From Nymphaea colorata (Eukaryota > Streptophyta > Magnoliopsida > Nymphaeales > Nymphaeaceae), in contig NC_045142.1 of NCBI RefSeq assembly GCF_008831285.2, positions 11,360,716-11,424,715 of the forward strand: a stretch of DNA of 64,000 nucleotides, read 5' to 3'. Each line of letters begins with the position of its first letter. The stretch's first letter is position 1. A program made the translations under genes and the position numbers. This document shows, piece after piece, positions 42,971 through 54,798 of the stretch. Below the pieces are notes generated by a model, which saw only the letters and a program-made list of their open reading frames with translations, made no database searches and had not been told where the DNA came from.

Positions 42971-43639
42971 GGTGAAAATATGTGACAATATTTCATTTAA
43001 TTTTATGAATTACAAAGGAAAATATGCCCATCTGACTGTTGTGTACAGGAGAGAGACCAAACTATGGAGAAAAACATTTATTCTAGAAGAGGTTAACGAA
43101 GAACTTCTCAAGAAAAATCACTTTTTTGAGACTATTAATAAGTGGTTTATCAAGATAATGATAATTAGAAAATAGTTAAAATGTAGTTAAACCTAATTAT
43201 AGAGATGTCATTGAAATGTATATTAACATGTTCATATTCATAAGGTTTTCTTAAAGTTTGACAAGCTCCAACCTCAATATATATGTATATATATATATAT
43301 AAAAGAAAGTAAATTTCATTTCAAAACTCTCATGCACCATCGTCATTCATTAAAGATCAGCCAACCATACATACACACCATTTATTCGATAGAGATGTAA
43401 GCAAAACAAGCATTGGATGAGAGGTAAAAAGAAAGAAACATGTATCATGTATTGATAAAAAAACAAAAGTTTAGCCATCCATATATATTCCTTGTTCATG
43501 CTCCAAATGCAGTCAAAGGTGGTTGTTAGCTACAAAGAGGAAATGTTAAGAGCCCTCTTGCATGGCCATAGAGAGTAGACTAACGGGAAAGAAAAGGTAA
43601 GAAAGTCTACATACCTTGTAATTAAGTCTGGGCATTGGG

Positions 43640-43870
43640 GTGGGCTGTCGGTGGGGTACCCTACTCACTCGAGCTTAGACCCAAAAAAAAAGGCACCGGG
43701 CCTGCCCGATCAATTATCGGACCAGCCCGGATAGACTCAATAATATTTTTTAATATATATTTATTAATTTATATATATAATTATAATGTTTTATTATAAT
43801 TAATTATATATATTATTTTATATTAAAATATGTATTTTTAAATTTAATAGGCTGGAGTCATGTCCAGACT
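43640..43870 (-). repeat. Dispersed GGGCTCGGG/AT-core element, copy B
   Basis: Read on this strand it matches the reverse complement of 39690-39955: GC-rich 'gggtaccc...cccaaaaaaaaaggcaccgg' and 'gcccgg...' ends around an AT-rich core. Confidence 0.55.
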
Positions 43871-44399
43871 TACTTGTAATGGTGCAGTAGTGAGAAAAGA
43901 AAAGAGTATTGAGAACAAATTAAAAAAAGTCTCGAAGGGTCTTCCGCATGCTTTTCTTATGCTTCTTGATGATGGAAGTTAAAGTAGAAAAAGAGCTCCA
44001 AGGCTGAAGACGAAGAAGTGATGAAGAAAGAGACTCAAGCCGAGAAATGAGAGAGAGAAAGTTCTAGTTTGATGTTCAAGGGTTCTCTAAGAGTTAGTCC
44101 ATATTCAAAGAAATTAAACTAGAATTCAAAATTAGATTTTTTAATTTTCCAAAATTTATTGTGAATTTCCCAAGTTTTTTGTTTTTTGTTTTTATTTAAT
44201 TTAATTTAATTTTTTTAGGCTTTGACTCATGGGAATTGGCCCTTAGGCCCCCGACATATAAAAAAACTAGCATAAACATGCACACGGCGAGTCTATAATT
44301 TTCTCAAGGGCTAATTCACCTTTTACAAAATGGGTCTGTCTCCAATTTTCGTCGATTTTGGGCTTGTCTTTTGTCCTAACTGAATTTTCTTGATCGGGG

Positions 44400-45180
44400 A
44401 AGGGTCCGGATCAACGTCAAAGCTCAAATTACGGATTGGATTTGGGTTTAGACTTGGACATGTGGATTTTGGATCCGATTTTGGGTTTTATAAACTGAAA
44501 CTGAGTTGAAAAGTGAGAGGAGCTTGTGCATGTGCCCAAGGACCCAAATCGAATTGCAACGATGGAAATTTATTCTCGGGCTCAATTTCGAGCACTTGGA
44601 CCTGAAAATTTGAGATTGGATTCAGATTTTGGTTTTGGATCTGTTTGGATAATAGGGTGGTTTCTGGATCCATTTTCTAATTTGGGGTTTGGATCTTGAT
44701 TTCGGGTTTAGTTATGGATATTGGATCAGTTTTTTGGATCTATGATATGATTTTAGATCTAAAGCTTGGATTTGGATTCAAATTTCGATCTAAAGTACAA
44801 TTATGGACCTCGAGCTGGGATATGGATCAGGGTTTACATCTAGGGCTCATCTTTTGGATCTAGGGCATGTTTTTGGATCCAGATCAGGTTCTAGGGATCT
44901 GTTTTGGATCCATAATTGGAATTATTCAAGTACAGATCTGGGGCTTAGTTTTGCATATAAAGCTGGGTTTTGGATCTATATTAATATATAGGGACCTGTT
45001 TTTCGTGGTGGGATTTGGATGTGGATCAAGATCTGCAGCCCAGTTTTGGATCTGAGGTTACGCTTTGGATCTACATGGGGTTTTAGGGACTTGTTTTGGA
45101 CCTAGAATTGAGAGTTGGATTGTAAATTGAGGTTGGGCTTGGAAATTAGATCCAAATGGGTCCCAAATAGAGTCGATGAT
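44400..45180. repeat. Degenerate GGATC-rich minisatellite
   Basis: About 780 bp composed of loosely repeated words such as 'ttttggatctagggcttg', 'tttggatctg' and 'gggtttggatc', spaced about 12-40 bp apart. GGATC is frequent. The open frames here are by-products of the repeat. Origin unknown. Confidence 0.6.
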
Positions 45181-45719
45181 CAAATCAGTGAAGAAACTGA
45201 TCAGGTTTAAGGAAATCGAAGCATTCGATGCCTGAAAAGATTTTAAAAATCATTGTAAATTTGTTATTATTATTATTATTTAAATGCTGAATATAGACTT
45301 GAAAGTTTGGGGGTACCGACCGATTTGCCCAATGGCGCATTTTGTCAAAATTCGAGCATTGATTTGTTTTCTCCACTGTTTGCATATCAGAATACCTAGT
45401 AATATTTATTATCTTTTTTGTTCGTAGGATTTTTTTTTTTTTTATTTTAGCATTATCTTGGGTTGGATTGCAAGAACTTGTGCGCATTTAAGCATTTGAT
45501 TTCAACAGGAGCGCGTGTTGATTCATGCATCAGCTGTCTTGCACCATACTTTTAAATCAGAGAGTTTGTCGGTACAAGTGTCTCTCGATTAGACACATTC
45601 TCACAAATTTTTGCGGCGACCCATTATAAAATTTAAATTTGATGTGTGATTCCTATTAGTGCACAAATCACCATCAAACCGTTTGATAGAGTGATTGAAA
45701 CCTACAGCAAGCCATAAAC

Positions 45720-46660
45720 AACGAGAGCTCGAGAGCTCGGCTCCTTAAAACTCACTCCATTTGAGTTCGAGCCAACTATTTTAATAAACGAGCCAAGCAC
45801 GAGCTCATTTTTGGACTCATTTTTTTTACCGAGCGAGTTCATTTTTGGACTCGTTTTTTCGTCGACCCGAGCAAAAGCAATACTTATTTTGTTTTTTTCA
45901 TTTTACGTTTCATTTCATCCCGTGCGTTCTCTCTCCTCCTTTTCTTTTTTTTCTTCTTCTTCAATGTTTCATCCAAATCAAAAGTGTCTTCAATACTTCA
46001 TCTACAAAACCAGCCAAGGTACACCTTTCTCTCTCTCTCCCCCTCTCTAACTCTAAAACCCTTGCTCCAACTTTAGATTCTTCAATCCTTGCTCCCGCCC
46101 AAGCTAGGGTTTTTTCAAATCCCTCTACTCTCCCTTTCTCTCTTCCCCTTTTTAATCTCTCTCTCTCTCTCGTTTTGTCCGAGCCTTTTCCTCTACTCTC
46201 CTCTTTTCTCTCTCTCCCTCTTTGATCTCACTTTTGCCAAAGGAAGGCTTTTTGAAACCCTTTTGCCAAAGGAAGGCTTTTTGAAACCCTCAGTTGGGCC
46301 CAAGCAATGGTTTACCTCACTCTCTGGCTTGAGCGGGAGGCCCTTAACCATTGCAGGGCATAAAGGTGGGTTCTGGGTGGGGGAAAAGTAGGTGACAGCA
46401 GTGGGTGAATAGAAAAATGCCAATAGTTGGTGTTGGCTTTAGTGAAGACCTTCACTATAGTGGTGGCGGTAGTAGATCTCCATGATTTGAAGGTAGTGAA
46501 GACGATAGTGGTGGCAGTAGTAGATCTCTATGATATCAAGACGAAGCAGTGAGTCGAGTTTGTCGAACTTAATTGACCTCGAGCTCAACAAATTCTGCCG
46601 AGTCGAACTGGAGTTGCTTTGGTCGAGCTCGACTCGGCTCGTGTTCACCCCTACAAGCAA
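45720..46660. repeat. Region bounded by GAGCTCG-rich repeats, CT-rich interior
   Basis: 45725-45800 and 46555-46650 are rich in 'gagctcg', 'gagtcgag' and 'ctcggctcgtg' words like those at 1-640; the right one ends 'gttcacccctaca'. The interior (45900-46230) is a pyrimidine-rich strand, with a 29-bp direct repeat 'ttttgccaaaggaaggctttttgaaaccc' at about 46232 and 46260. No gene. Confidence 0.45.
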
Positions 46661-47037
46661 GTGAACCTGGTTATATGGGTCATATTAGTGCATGATTTTT
46701 CATGCGTTAATATGGTTAATAACTAAATACCTTTATAAATTAATAACTAAAATACCTTTAGTTTATAAAAAACAAAAAAAAAATTAAAAATGAAGAAAAG
46801 TAAAAAAATGATGAAGTGAGAACCACACATTAATGTTTGCAAGAACCAGCAAGCTAGAGTGAGAGAGACTGGTCATCTGAACCATGTTAGGCGATAAAGT
46901 AACCTGCAGTAACTTGTAACATGTGCACATTAAATTTCATTTCATGCACACACATAAATCAACGCATATCACACTCGTACATGCACACACAAGAAAGCAC
47001 GCTCATAAGCTTGTCTTAGAGCGACTTATTCATATCT

Positions 47038-48441
47038 TCAAATAGTTAATGACATTGAAGGAGATGGTGTTGAGGCTGAGGCCATCTCCTTGAGTTTGGC
47101 GACGAAGCCTTGAACGTATTGCTGTTGCACCTTCTCATTGAGCAAGAATTCACGCAGTTTCGTGTTGTTGGCCCTCATCGCCTTCGCCTTCTCCGTCTCA
47201 TCCTTCATGGCCATTTTCACCGCCTCGCACAGTGCCTCTCTGGTGAACCACCCATCCCTTGACCTCCTCTTGACGGACACACCAGCCTTCAGCCTCTTCA
47301 CCACAAGCTTCGCGTTAAGAAACTGGTCCATGGTCTGGGGAAGAAGCACCGTCTGACACCCTCCAATTATAGCCTCCATCATCGAGCTCAGTCCGCCATG
47401 ACCGATGTGTGCACCAACAGAGGGATGCCTCAAGATGTGCTGCTGTTGCACCCAGCCGCTGTGCACCACCCCTTTCCCTCCCATCCTCTCCCCCACAACC
47501 TTCGCTTCCAACCCATGCTCCTTCGCCTGTGCTGAAAAGTTGAGCACTGCTAGGAAAGGGCAGCCGCTCATCTCCAGCCCGGCGACGAGCTCGGCGATCT
47601 GCTCAATGGACAGGCAGAACTCACTACCAAAGGAGCAGAAAACCACCGATCTAGACGGAAATTGGCTCAGCCACTTCTCCCATCGGCCCTCAAGTTCCCC
47701 TGTTGGAGGTTTCGACGTGAGAGTGCCACAGAGGAGAGCCTTCTTCCCGCACAGGGACGTGACGAAGTTGATGTATGGGTCTTCCAGCTCGGTGGCACTC
47801 TTGAGGAGCACGGAGGAGCTCATCATCATCACGGCCAGCATCCTGGAGCATGGAGATATGCTCGATCTTTGATGCTTATACACGAATTGCAGCAAGTCGC
47901 GCGTTTCATATAGCTTCAGGCCGGTGAAAGCCGAGACCACTTTTACCGGTAGCATCTCGACAACACTAAGAGCCAGCTTCTTGGGGTGCAACTTGGTGAA
48001 AATTTTCATGGGCGTGGCGGACAAGGCGGTGCCGATGTAGAAGAAGACAGACTTGATTCCAAGGGAATCGGCTAGTTGGGGCAGCCAGTAGTAGACGAAG
48101 TCGAAGACTATGATTGTAGGGTTGAGCTTGCGGAGAAGGCCTTCGATCTGTGGCTTGCTGGCGTCGAGCGCTTCCATGAGAAGTAGGTTGGCGGACTGTG
48201 CCGCCACGGTCGACTCGACGCCGGCCGGCAGGCCTGGGACCGGGGTGAGATTGTAGTTGACAATGGGGATGGAGGGATGGAGGGTAGCACGTATCTTGGC
48301 GACAAGGGTAGGGGGAGAAAGGAAGGTGACCTCGATTCCATGGTCGATGAGTGCGTTGGAGAGTTGGATGAAGGGACAGATATGGCCAAAGCCGAGCCAT
48401 GGCAGCATGACTAGGCGAAGAGGATGGGAGTCGCCGTTCAT
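47038..48441 (-). CDS. UDP-glycosyltransferase, GT1 family, UGT79/91-like (467 aa)
   Basis: Intact intronless 467-aa enzyme of ordinary family length. The N-terminal acceptor domain starts RLVMLPWLGFGHICPFIQLS with the catalytic His20; the partner Asp114 is in IVFDFVYYW. The C-terminal UDP-sugar domain has VVFCSFGSE (about 267-274) and a 44-residue PSPG box, Trp330 to Gln373 (WVQQQHILRHP ... PQTMDQ). Conserved Trp1, Gln4, His19, Gly21, Ser23, Glu27, Asp43 and Gln44 are present, but the usual Cys20 of HCG is Gly349. Such enzymes move glucose or another sugar from UDP-sugar to small molecules in the cytosol. The N-terminus and the 'PWLGFGH' and 'VPGLPAGVEST' patterns suggest the group that extends sugar chains on flavonoids and terpenoids. 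That substrate guess is weak. No neighbouring pathway gene is present. Confidence 0.93.
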   Translation of the reverse strand: MNGDSHPLRLVMLPWLGFGHICPFIQLSNALIDHGIEVTFLSPPTLVAKIRATLHPSIPIVNYNLTPVPGLPAGVESTVAAQSANLLLMEALDASKPQIEGLLRKLNPTIIVFDFVYYWLPQLADSLGIKSVFFYIGTALSATPMKIFTKLHPKKLALSVVEMLPVKVVSAFTGLKLYETRDLLQFVYKHQRSSISPCSRMLAVMMMSSSVLLKSATELEDPYINFVTSLCGKKALLCGTLTSKPPTGELEGRWEKWLSQFPSRSVVFCSFGSEFCLSIEQIAELVAGLEMSGCPFLAVLNFSAQAKEHGLEAKVVGERMGGKGVVHSGWVQQQHILRHPSVGAHIGHGGLSSMMEAIIGGCQTVLLPQTMDQFLNAKLVVKRLKAGVSVKRRSRDGWFTREALCEAVKMAMKDETEKAKAMRANNTKLREFLLNEKVQQQYVQGFVAKLKEMASASTPSPSMSLTI

Positions 48442-48538
48442 GGTGTTAATTTCTCCTTTTGCAGTGCTTGCTCACTGCTGCTGCTTTCTATGCAGTGGCT
48501 TTGCAAAGAGAGTGCGATGATTCTGGCTCTTGCAGAAT

Positions 48539-48547
48539 GTATTTATA
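48539..48547 (-). promoter_or_regulatory. TATA box of the glycosyltransferase gene
   Basis: The minus strand reads 'tataaatac', 98 bp upstream of the start codon at 48441. Strong match, good distance. Confidence 0.6.
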
Positions 48548-48549
48548 GA

Positions 48550-49785
48550 CTATGTTGCCAGTACTGCAGGTCGTAGAGGATTAGACTTTCGAGTAACAGT
48601 ATACGCTATTTAAAGCTAACATTTATTAGATAAGCCATAATGCATGTACGCGTCAATGATCTGTGGTATTCAACTGGTGGCACAAGAATGAGCTGTAATG
48701 TGGCTGTGGTAGGTCCCTTTAGTTATTTGCATAGAAAAGCTGGTGCATGTGATTTGGAAATAGAGTTTTCTATGTGTTCGATAGAGATCGTCAATCAATC
48801 ATGAACCTCACTCCGAGGAGCTTAACATTGGTATAAACCTGGTCGTCAAATTGATTCTTATCGTCAAATTGATTCTTATGAACGCTGTTTCTTTAAAATA
48901 TAAATGGTAGATGCACAATATTCTAGTTAACGGATGTCATGTTATTTGGGTCCCAAAGCATTCCTAAACTTTAGGAATAAGAGAAAAAAAAAATCGCATC
49001 AATGGTGAACTCCACAAATGTGTAGTCAATTTGTCACTAGTGTTAGTTCGAGTGAAGTAGTCCAAACAATGATTCATAATACAAAACCTCATGAATGCAA
49101 CGGTTCCCTTTTCATTTATTTCTCTCGTCAGGTCCATTGAATCAAGCATATGAAAAAGGGTTCAGATCGCCACGAGCTTTTAATTGAGAAGTCGGCGTCA
49201 AACAAGCAGTAATGATTCTGAACACTTTCAATTTGAAGTCAAACTAAAGCAGCCCTACCAACAATTCATAATAGCAGGATCCGAAATCTTCCTTCTTTTT
49301 TCTTTTTCAGGAATAAGCCCGAGTCAAATTAAATTAGTGAATCGTATACCGTGAGGTTTTGGGTCCTATAATGTAAATGAGGAAGACGAAGTCACGCAGG
49401 TTTGAGAAGTCCTTTCAGGTGAACAAAAGGAGGTCAAGTAAAGTGTGTAGTTGTTAATAAAATATGATCATGTACATGCTACAAGGAGGTGAAATTCATT
49501 GACATATTCGTCGAATTTTGGGTGAAAAAAAGGGGTCTACAATTGATATTTCCAAGTAGGTGACCCACTTGTCACTATCGTTCAAGGGAGCTTACCTTTT
49601 CCCATTTTCATTTAAAGGGACATGTTTAAGAGAGTGATTTGTATGCACCACATTGCTACCCATAATAGATATGCATCAAAAAAAAAAAGAAGAAGAAAGT
49701 TAGTATTTCAGAGATTTTCTATAAAGAAGTTTATTATTCATTAGTTTTTAATTACCTTTTTTTGCCTTTGTAGGGGGCTTTCCTT
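48550..49785. other. Upstream flank of the glycosyltransferase gene, no further gene
   Basis: It includes an exact short tandem repeat 'cgtcaaattgattcttat' (x2, about 48843-48878). Otherwise AT-rich without signals. Confidence 0.4.
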
Positions 49786-49789
49786 TGGG

Positions 49790-49960
49790 GGGCAGAACCA
49801 GAATTTTTTCAAGAAAGGACCAAATCATAAATTAATAGGAGCTGAAATATAATTTTTCAAAATTTTTGTATAGGATAAATGAAAATTTTAAAATTTACAA
49901 GTAAATTTTTAATTTTTTTTAGAGAGGGGGGCCAAGGCCCTTGCTGCCCTTCTCCTTTTT
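49790..49960. repeat. Dispersed GGAGCC...TTGGCCCC element, copy
   Basis: 'ggggggcagaaccagaattttt' at one end, 'ggggggccaaggcccttgctgcc' at the other, and an AT-rich 'ttttcaaaatttttg' core. Related to 38398-38575. Confidence 0.5.
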
Positions 49961-50940
49961 ACTGACCAAGGTATCCTGGTCATTATATTGCCTAGTACAT
50001 AATTTTTATGTATAGAAATCAGTGCATCTCATAGTTGGCAAACTCGGGAATCAGACTGGGATCGGCAGCCAACCAGCCAGGTCAAGTCCTAAGAATTGAC
50101 TATTGACATGCTACCGAGTTACCAGACTCTAACTCTCTCTTTCTTTCAAATGTTTTCTCAAGATGATATAATTAACTACTCATTGTTTAAAGACTTAGTG
50201 AAATCAGTAAAATGTAAAAAAATAAATAAATAAATAAATTATGTTCTCTTCATTGTTGGGAGGTCACCATGGCCCGATGGACCACCTTGTTTGGTCGAGA
50301 GAGAGAGAGGACCAGACTGGTTTGGGGTTATGGGCTTGGAGGCTTGGAGGTTATAAATAACAAATGGTCTACCCAGCTCCATCATATATATATCTCCAAC
50401 CAATTCAGCCTTTTCTTCCTTTTCGGTTTCCCCATATTGATTCAAGAAAAAAAAAAACGAAATCAAAATCATTTTTTATCATTAATTTAGTTTTATATTG
50501 CCAAAACTCAAATTGAACCTGACTGGGCCAAGTCAACTGAGTCTTGGAGCCGATTCTCGACGAGTCATGGTGTCGATCACTTGGGCCCTAACCCTTGATT
50601 CAGTATGTAAACGATCCCCATCTGACTCGAAAATCACCCAAGTCCGGTCACCCAGTCTGCCATATTCAGTATGCTTCTGGTTTTTTAAGTGTCACAAGCT
50701 ATTTTCATAACTTGAGGCACCAGAACACTTCTGCTGTTTACGGGCCTCAACAGAACCTAATTCCCCAATGAAGCATTGGTGTTCGGGTCGAACACATGCA
50801 TGTGCCCCTTTTTGCGAGGACAAAAATGAAAAACGCAAGGGTCACCATCTTCGTTTCACTTCTTGTTACAGAGGGGACTTTTTGGATGTGCCTGTTGCAA
50901 AAATAGGATTGCTATTTCCTTCTTCCGAGTACAGTACTTG

Positions 50941-51192
50941 TTCATTATATTGTCCCAACTCATAACTTGCTTCATTTTGATGGGACTTACTTCCTGTTCA
51001 GGCAGAATTTATTCAAAATTCCGGGAAATTATTGGATAAGGTCCCAGAACATTTCCATTATATGCCGAATCAGAATAATTTTCATTATATTGTAAAGGGT
51101 CCCAACATGGCATAACTTGCTTCATTTGATAAGACAGTTCCTGTTCAGGTAGTACTGATTTAAATTGCAGGAAATTATTCGACAAGTTCTTC
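50941..51192. repeat. Tandem duplication, two units of about 110-140 bp
   Basis: Units at 50941-51046 and 51081-51192 share 'ttcattatattgt', 'ataacttgcttcatttt', 'cctgttcaggcag' and 'ggaaattatt' in order. Confidence 0.7.
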
Positions 51193-52196
51193 AATATTTA
51201 AGATTTCGGCTGTTTCGTAACATCTTGGGCAAATAATTTCTTTTGAATAACCAACATTTGGCATCTTCCGAGCTGATTTTCTACCTATTTAATGGGGTGA
51301 AACTTGATTATGCATCAGCGCCCTCTGTCATTCCATGAGTCGGACCATTTATTGATTCATCTCAATCGATTGTGAAAAACAAAAAAAGAATTATATTTAC
51401 TAATAACGGATATATATATATATATATAATATTCAAAACATTGAACCTGTTAATTTATCAAACGAATTTAACGGGTACGCGAACCATTTGGGCATTTAGC
51501 TATGCCGTTGAAAAAACCGCCGGTGTAGGATTGTTTTTTAAATGTCAGCACCCATTCAATTTGGAGAATGGGAACAAAGAAATTCAACTCAACACTTACT
51601 TAAGAGGTGATGCCCCCTTCATTTGTTCGATCCCTATAAGTCATGATGTGATTGCATGAGCGTTTAGGGACCTAATCACGTTGGCAAGAAAGTGAAAGTT
51701 GAGTGATTAATTCAATTCCTATTGATATTACTCTACTAAACGACAAATGATAAGGTGCATGACACTCTAGCTGATAAATTGCATCATTATTGCTTAAATC
51801 TCAAAGCAGCCCCAACCATGAGGACAGCCGATGTTGAAGTTTTAGTTGACAAAAAATATGCCGTTCTTGCACAGATCTCAAAGCGGCGGAAGACATGGGC
51901 CTTAGAGGCAAAGGGAAAAGTGGAGTCTCAGCTTCTGCAGTGTGCCACCATGTGGCTGTGTGAGCAGGACAGATTCATCCTTTTATAGGAAATATTTCCT
52001 TCACCCTTTAGTTTCTATAATTGTAATGGGGATGTTCTTAATTACTTTTTACCTTCTAATGTATTATGGTCATATGGCACCAGAACACTCATTTTCATAT
52101 GCTCCCACGGCTCCACCATGGATGGAGCAGTACCTTTTGCCACAGTAAATAATGATTTTCTCTCTCTTTCACACAGGAGCGCAGCAGTACTTTTTG

Positions 52197-52197
<1 letters not shown>
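51193..52197. other. Intergenic, no supported gene
   Basis: A 77-aa plus-strand frame at 51755-51988 (MRTADVEVLVDKKYAVLAQI ...) has a protein-like composition but no recognised motif, no splice partners and no promoter that I could see. I do not call it a gene. Confidence 0.35.

Positions 52198-52265
<68 letters not shown>
52198..52265. repeat. Compound microsatellite (TA)n(GA)n
   Basis: About 39 bp TA followed by about 29 bp GA, the same layout as at 4301-4378. Confidence 0.95.
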
Positions 52266-52267
<2 letters not shown>

Positions 52268-54490
52268 ATTATTATGCACATGTGCTGTCGGTCCAGAGGA
52301 TGTTCATTCAAAAATCTTTACGGGAGTACTTTTAAGTTGTCTCAAAGGCGAAATTATAAATTCTTGAAGTATAGACATTGTAAAATGCTATATTTATCAC
52401 ACAGTCATGCTGTGTTCCATATTGCTTACATCAAACATGCATCTAATGAGTGATTAAATGCTAGCTATAAAAGAAACTGCAAACAATTGGAGATCATGCC
52501 TGAATGATCTTTTTCTATTCTAAAACCGCTGATTTTTTTTTTTATCTTGCCTTAGCTCTCACATTAAAACCTAAAATGCTTGTTAAATCTTCAATGTTTG
52601 TTCCAATTATAGTAAAAATATAATGCAATATGAGAGACATTGAGTACAAGATGCACACACATAAATACGCCATAAGAGAAAAGCACTTGCTGCCACGGTC
52701 TACAGAACTGTGGCTACACAGCTTAACAGGTACAAGTCAATATTCTGGGGAGCGACCTATTTATAGAAGATACACATTATATTACTCCAGAACAAGAATT
52801 CCAGAATAAAATTGAGTCAGCCACAATAGTTGCAGCTCACACAGCAAGCTTGCAGTGACTGGTACGTTCCTCTCTGATCTCTGTTATGCACGAGCTTGTT
52901 TTAGAGGCATATTATGAATATATGTTTTTAAAGGAATTGGCAGAGCGACATATGGGATGGGCAATGGAGACAGTTGCCCACACCAGCCCCACAAAAACTC
53001 TTTATTTTTATATTAGTAACTTAAAACATTTGTTCATTTATATATAGTGGTTCCCTTAAGGTCCGATGGTTTTTTAGTTGTTGCCTGTTAGTACAAAATT
53101 TCTGGCTCTGCCGCTATATAAAGAGTGTCTTTTTAAAGCAAATTACAGAATATAAGTAGTTTTATTTTGTAAATTGAAAGGGACTATGGCTTTTCGTGCC
53201 CATTGACCCACTCACCCTTTTCATTTGGAGAAAGAAACTGATAAAGAAAGAAACTAGAGGAGAAGAAGGAGAAGAATAAGAAGAGAGATTGAAGAGAAAT
53301 AAAAGAAAGGAGGTAAATCTATCTTTAAATTAGGCCTTCTTTCATTTTCATTTATTCTTTTGTAAATTGTTAGCCTAGATATTTTTATTCGTCAATTTAT
53401 TGTGGAATATATCAATTTTATCTTGTACAAGCATAAATTTTAGAGTTTATGTACTTTCTGTTACTTTAAGAGGGTAATCTAGACGCATATGGTTTGTATT
53501 TTTGGGGGATCTTTTATTATGGCTTTGATTGACAAGAATGAGTACTTAAATTCAGTGAAATATGGTAGATCAATTTTAGGCTTCACGTGAGATTAAAAAT
53601 GGGAGTTGCTGCAGAACACTTTTTAGATTTTTGTCTAATCCTAAGTGTAAAGCATATGTCTGAATTCATGTTATTGAGTTATAATTAGGTAGACATTCAA
53701 ATATGAACACATTTTGTTGAATAGAAATTTTCTTTATGTGGTGAGCAGCATTTAGTCCAGCTTGCTTTATTGCTTATTCTTGAATGCAGTATAAATGTTT
53801 ATGATTTTAGATATATACAGCCACCTTTGCTTGCTTTGATTATCTTCTTATTATAACTGTGCTCTGTTTTGGAAGCATAAATTGATATTAGTTTTTTGTT
53901 TGACGATGAGATGTTTAATGATTGGAAGCAACTTCTTGTTACTTAAGTTTGTAATTAAATTTTTAACAAAGCATTTGTCGTCAGAATCTAGTTTTTCCCT
54001 AATAATAAAATTGTAAGAAAGTCTCTATCATGACTGGCAGCAAGAGCTGCCTTGGAGCGGTGACCACTAAAGCATACCTCGTAATGGATAGAGCATGTAA
54101 GGGGTAAGGAGCAAGTCATGTCAAGGCACTGCAATTGTTTAATTTGTTAAAAATTTTGGATTAAAAAAAAATTCCTCAAAAAACAGCAATTGTAACTCTT
54201 CTATGAGTTTAGAATGAATAGATGGTTACTAGTATCAAAGGGGACAACGACATTCATCATGACATTAAAGAAGAAGATAATTTTGAAGAAAGTGATAGCA
54301 CAAGTCAAGGAAATCTCAACAAGAATGGTAATAGAAAAGATAATTTTATTGCTTCCTTATTGGTGTAAAAGAATATTGATGATCACCAATGGTTCACTGC
54401 TCAGGTGCATGAGCTCTTGCCATATAACTCATGTAAGACCGTCGGGAACCATGTTACATGTACACAAATAGTGAGAACCTCAACCAAAAA
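52266..54490. other. Intergenic, repeat-like, no gene seen
   Basis: 52950-53115 resembles the GGAGCC-type elements ('ggcagagcgac' and 'ttctggctctgccgc' as inverted ends). 53220-53330 is a purine-rich strand. No domain was recognised on either strand. Confidence 0.4.
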
Positions 54491-54798
54491 GCAAGATAAG
54501 AAAATTATTAAGGAAAGAGCGGATAGTTCTAAATCTTTCTTTCTCTCTCCCTCCATCGTGTTTCTTAAACTAGCTGCAAGATCCAAGTTAGAGGAGCGAA
54601 TCCTTCAAAAGTTGAACCTTGGTGAGAACAACAAGATAGGAAAATTGTTAAGGAAAGAGAGGATAGTGGATGTAGGCTAACAATGATCCATTCTAAATCT
54701 CTCTCTCTCTCTCTCTCCCGTGTTTCTTAAACTAGCTGCAAGATCCAAGTTAGAGGAGCTAATCCTTCAAAAGTTAAACTTCGATTGGAACAACAAGC
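54491..54798. repeat. Imperfect tandem duplication, units of about 145-160 bp
   Basis: Units 54491-54636 and 54637-54798 both run from 'ata(a/g)gaaaattnttaaggaaagag' through a CT-rich run and 'gtgtttcttaaactagctgc' to 'caacaag'. The CT-run length differs. Confidence 0.8.

Noticed and set aside
44803-45055. Two 62-aa frames rich in Gly, Ser and Asp
   Set aside because: By-products of the GGATC minisatellite.
45811-46391. Overlapping plus-strand frames of up to 126 aa rich in Ser, Leu and Pro
   Set aside because: A pyrimidine-rich strand gives such frames by chance; no promoter, splice site or motif supports them.
47138-48520. Several long frames on both strands within the glycosyltransferase locus
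   Set aside because: GC-rich coding DNA leaves other frames open; only the 467-aa minus-strand frame has family motifs.
50239-50490. Frames around 50.2-50.5 kb on both strands
   Set aside because: No motif or splice support; the region is simple intergenic DNA with an AAAT run.
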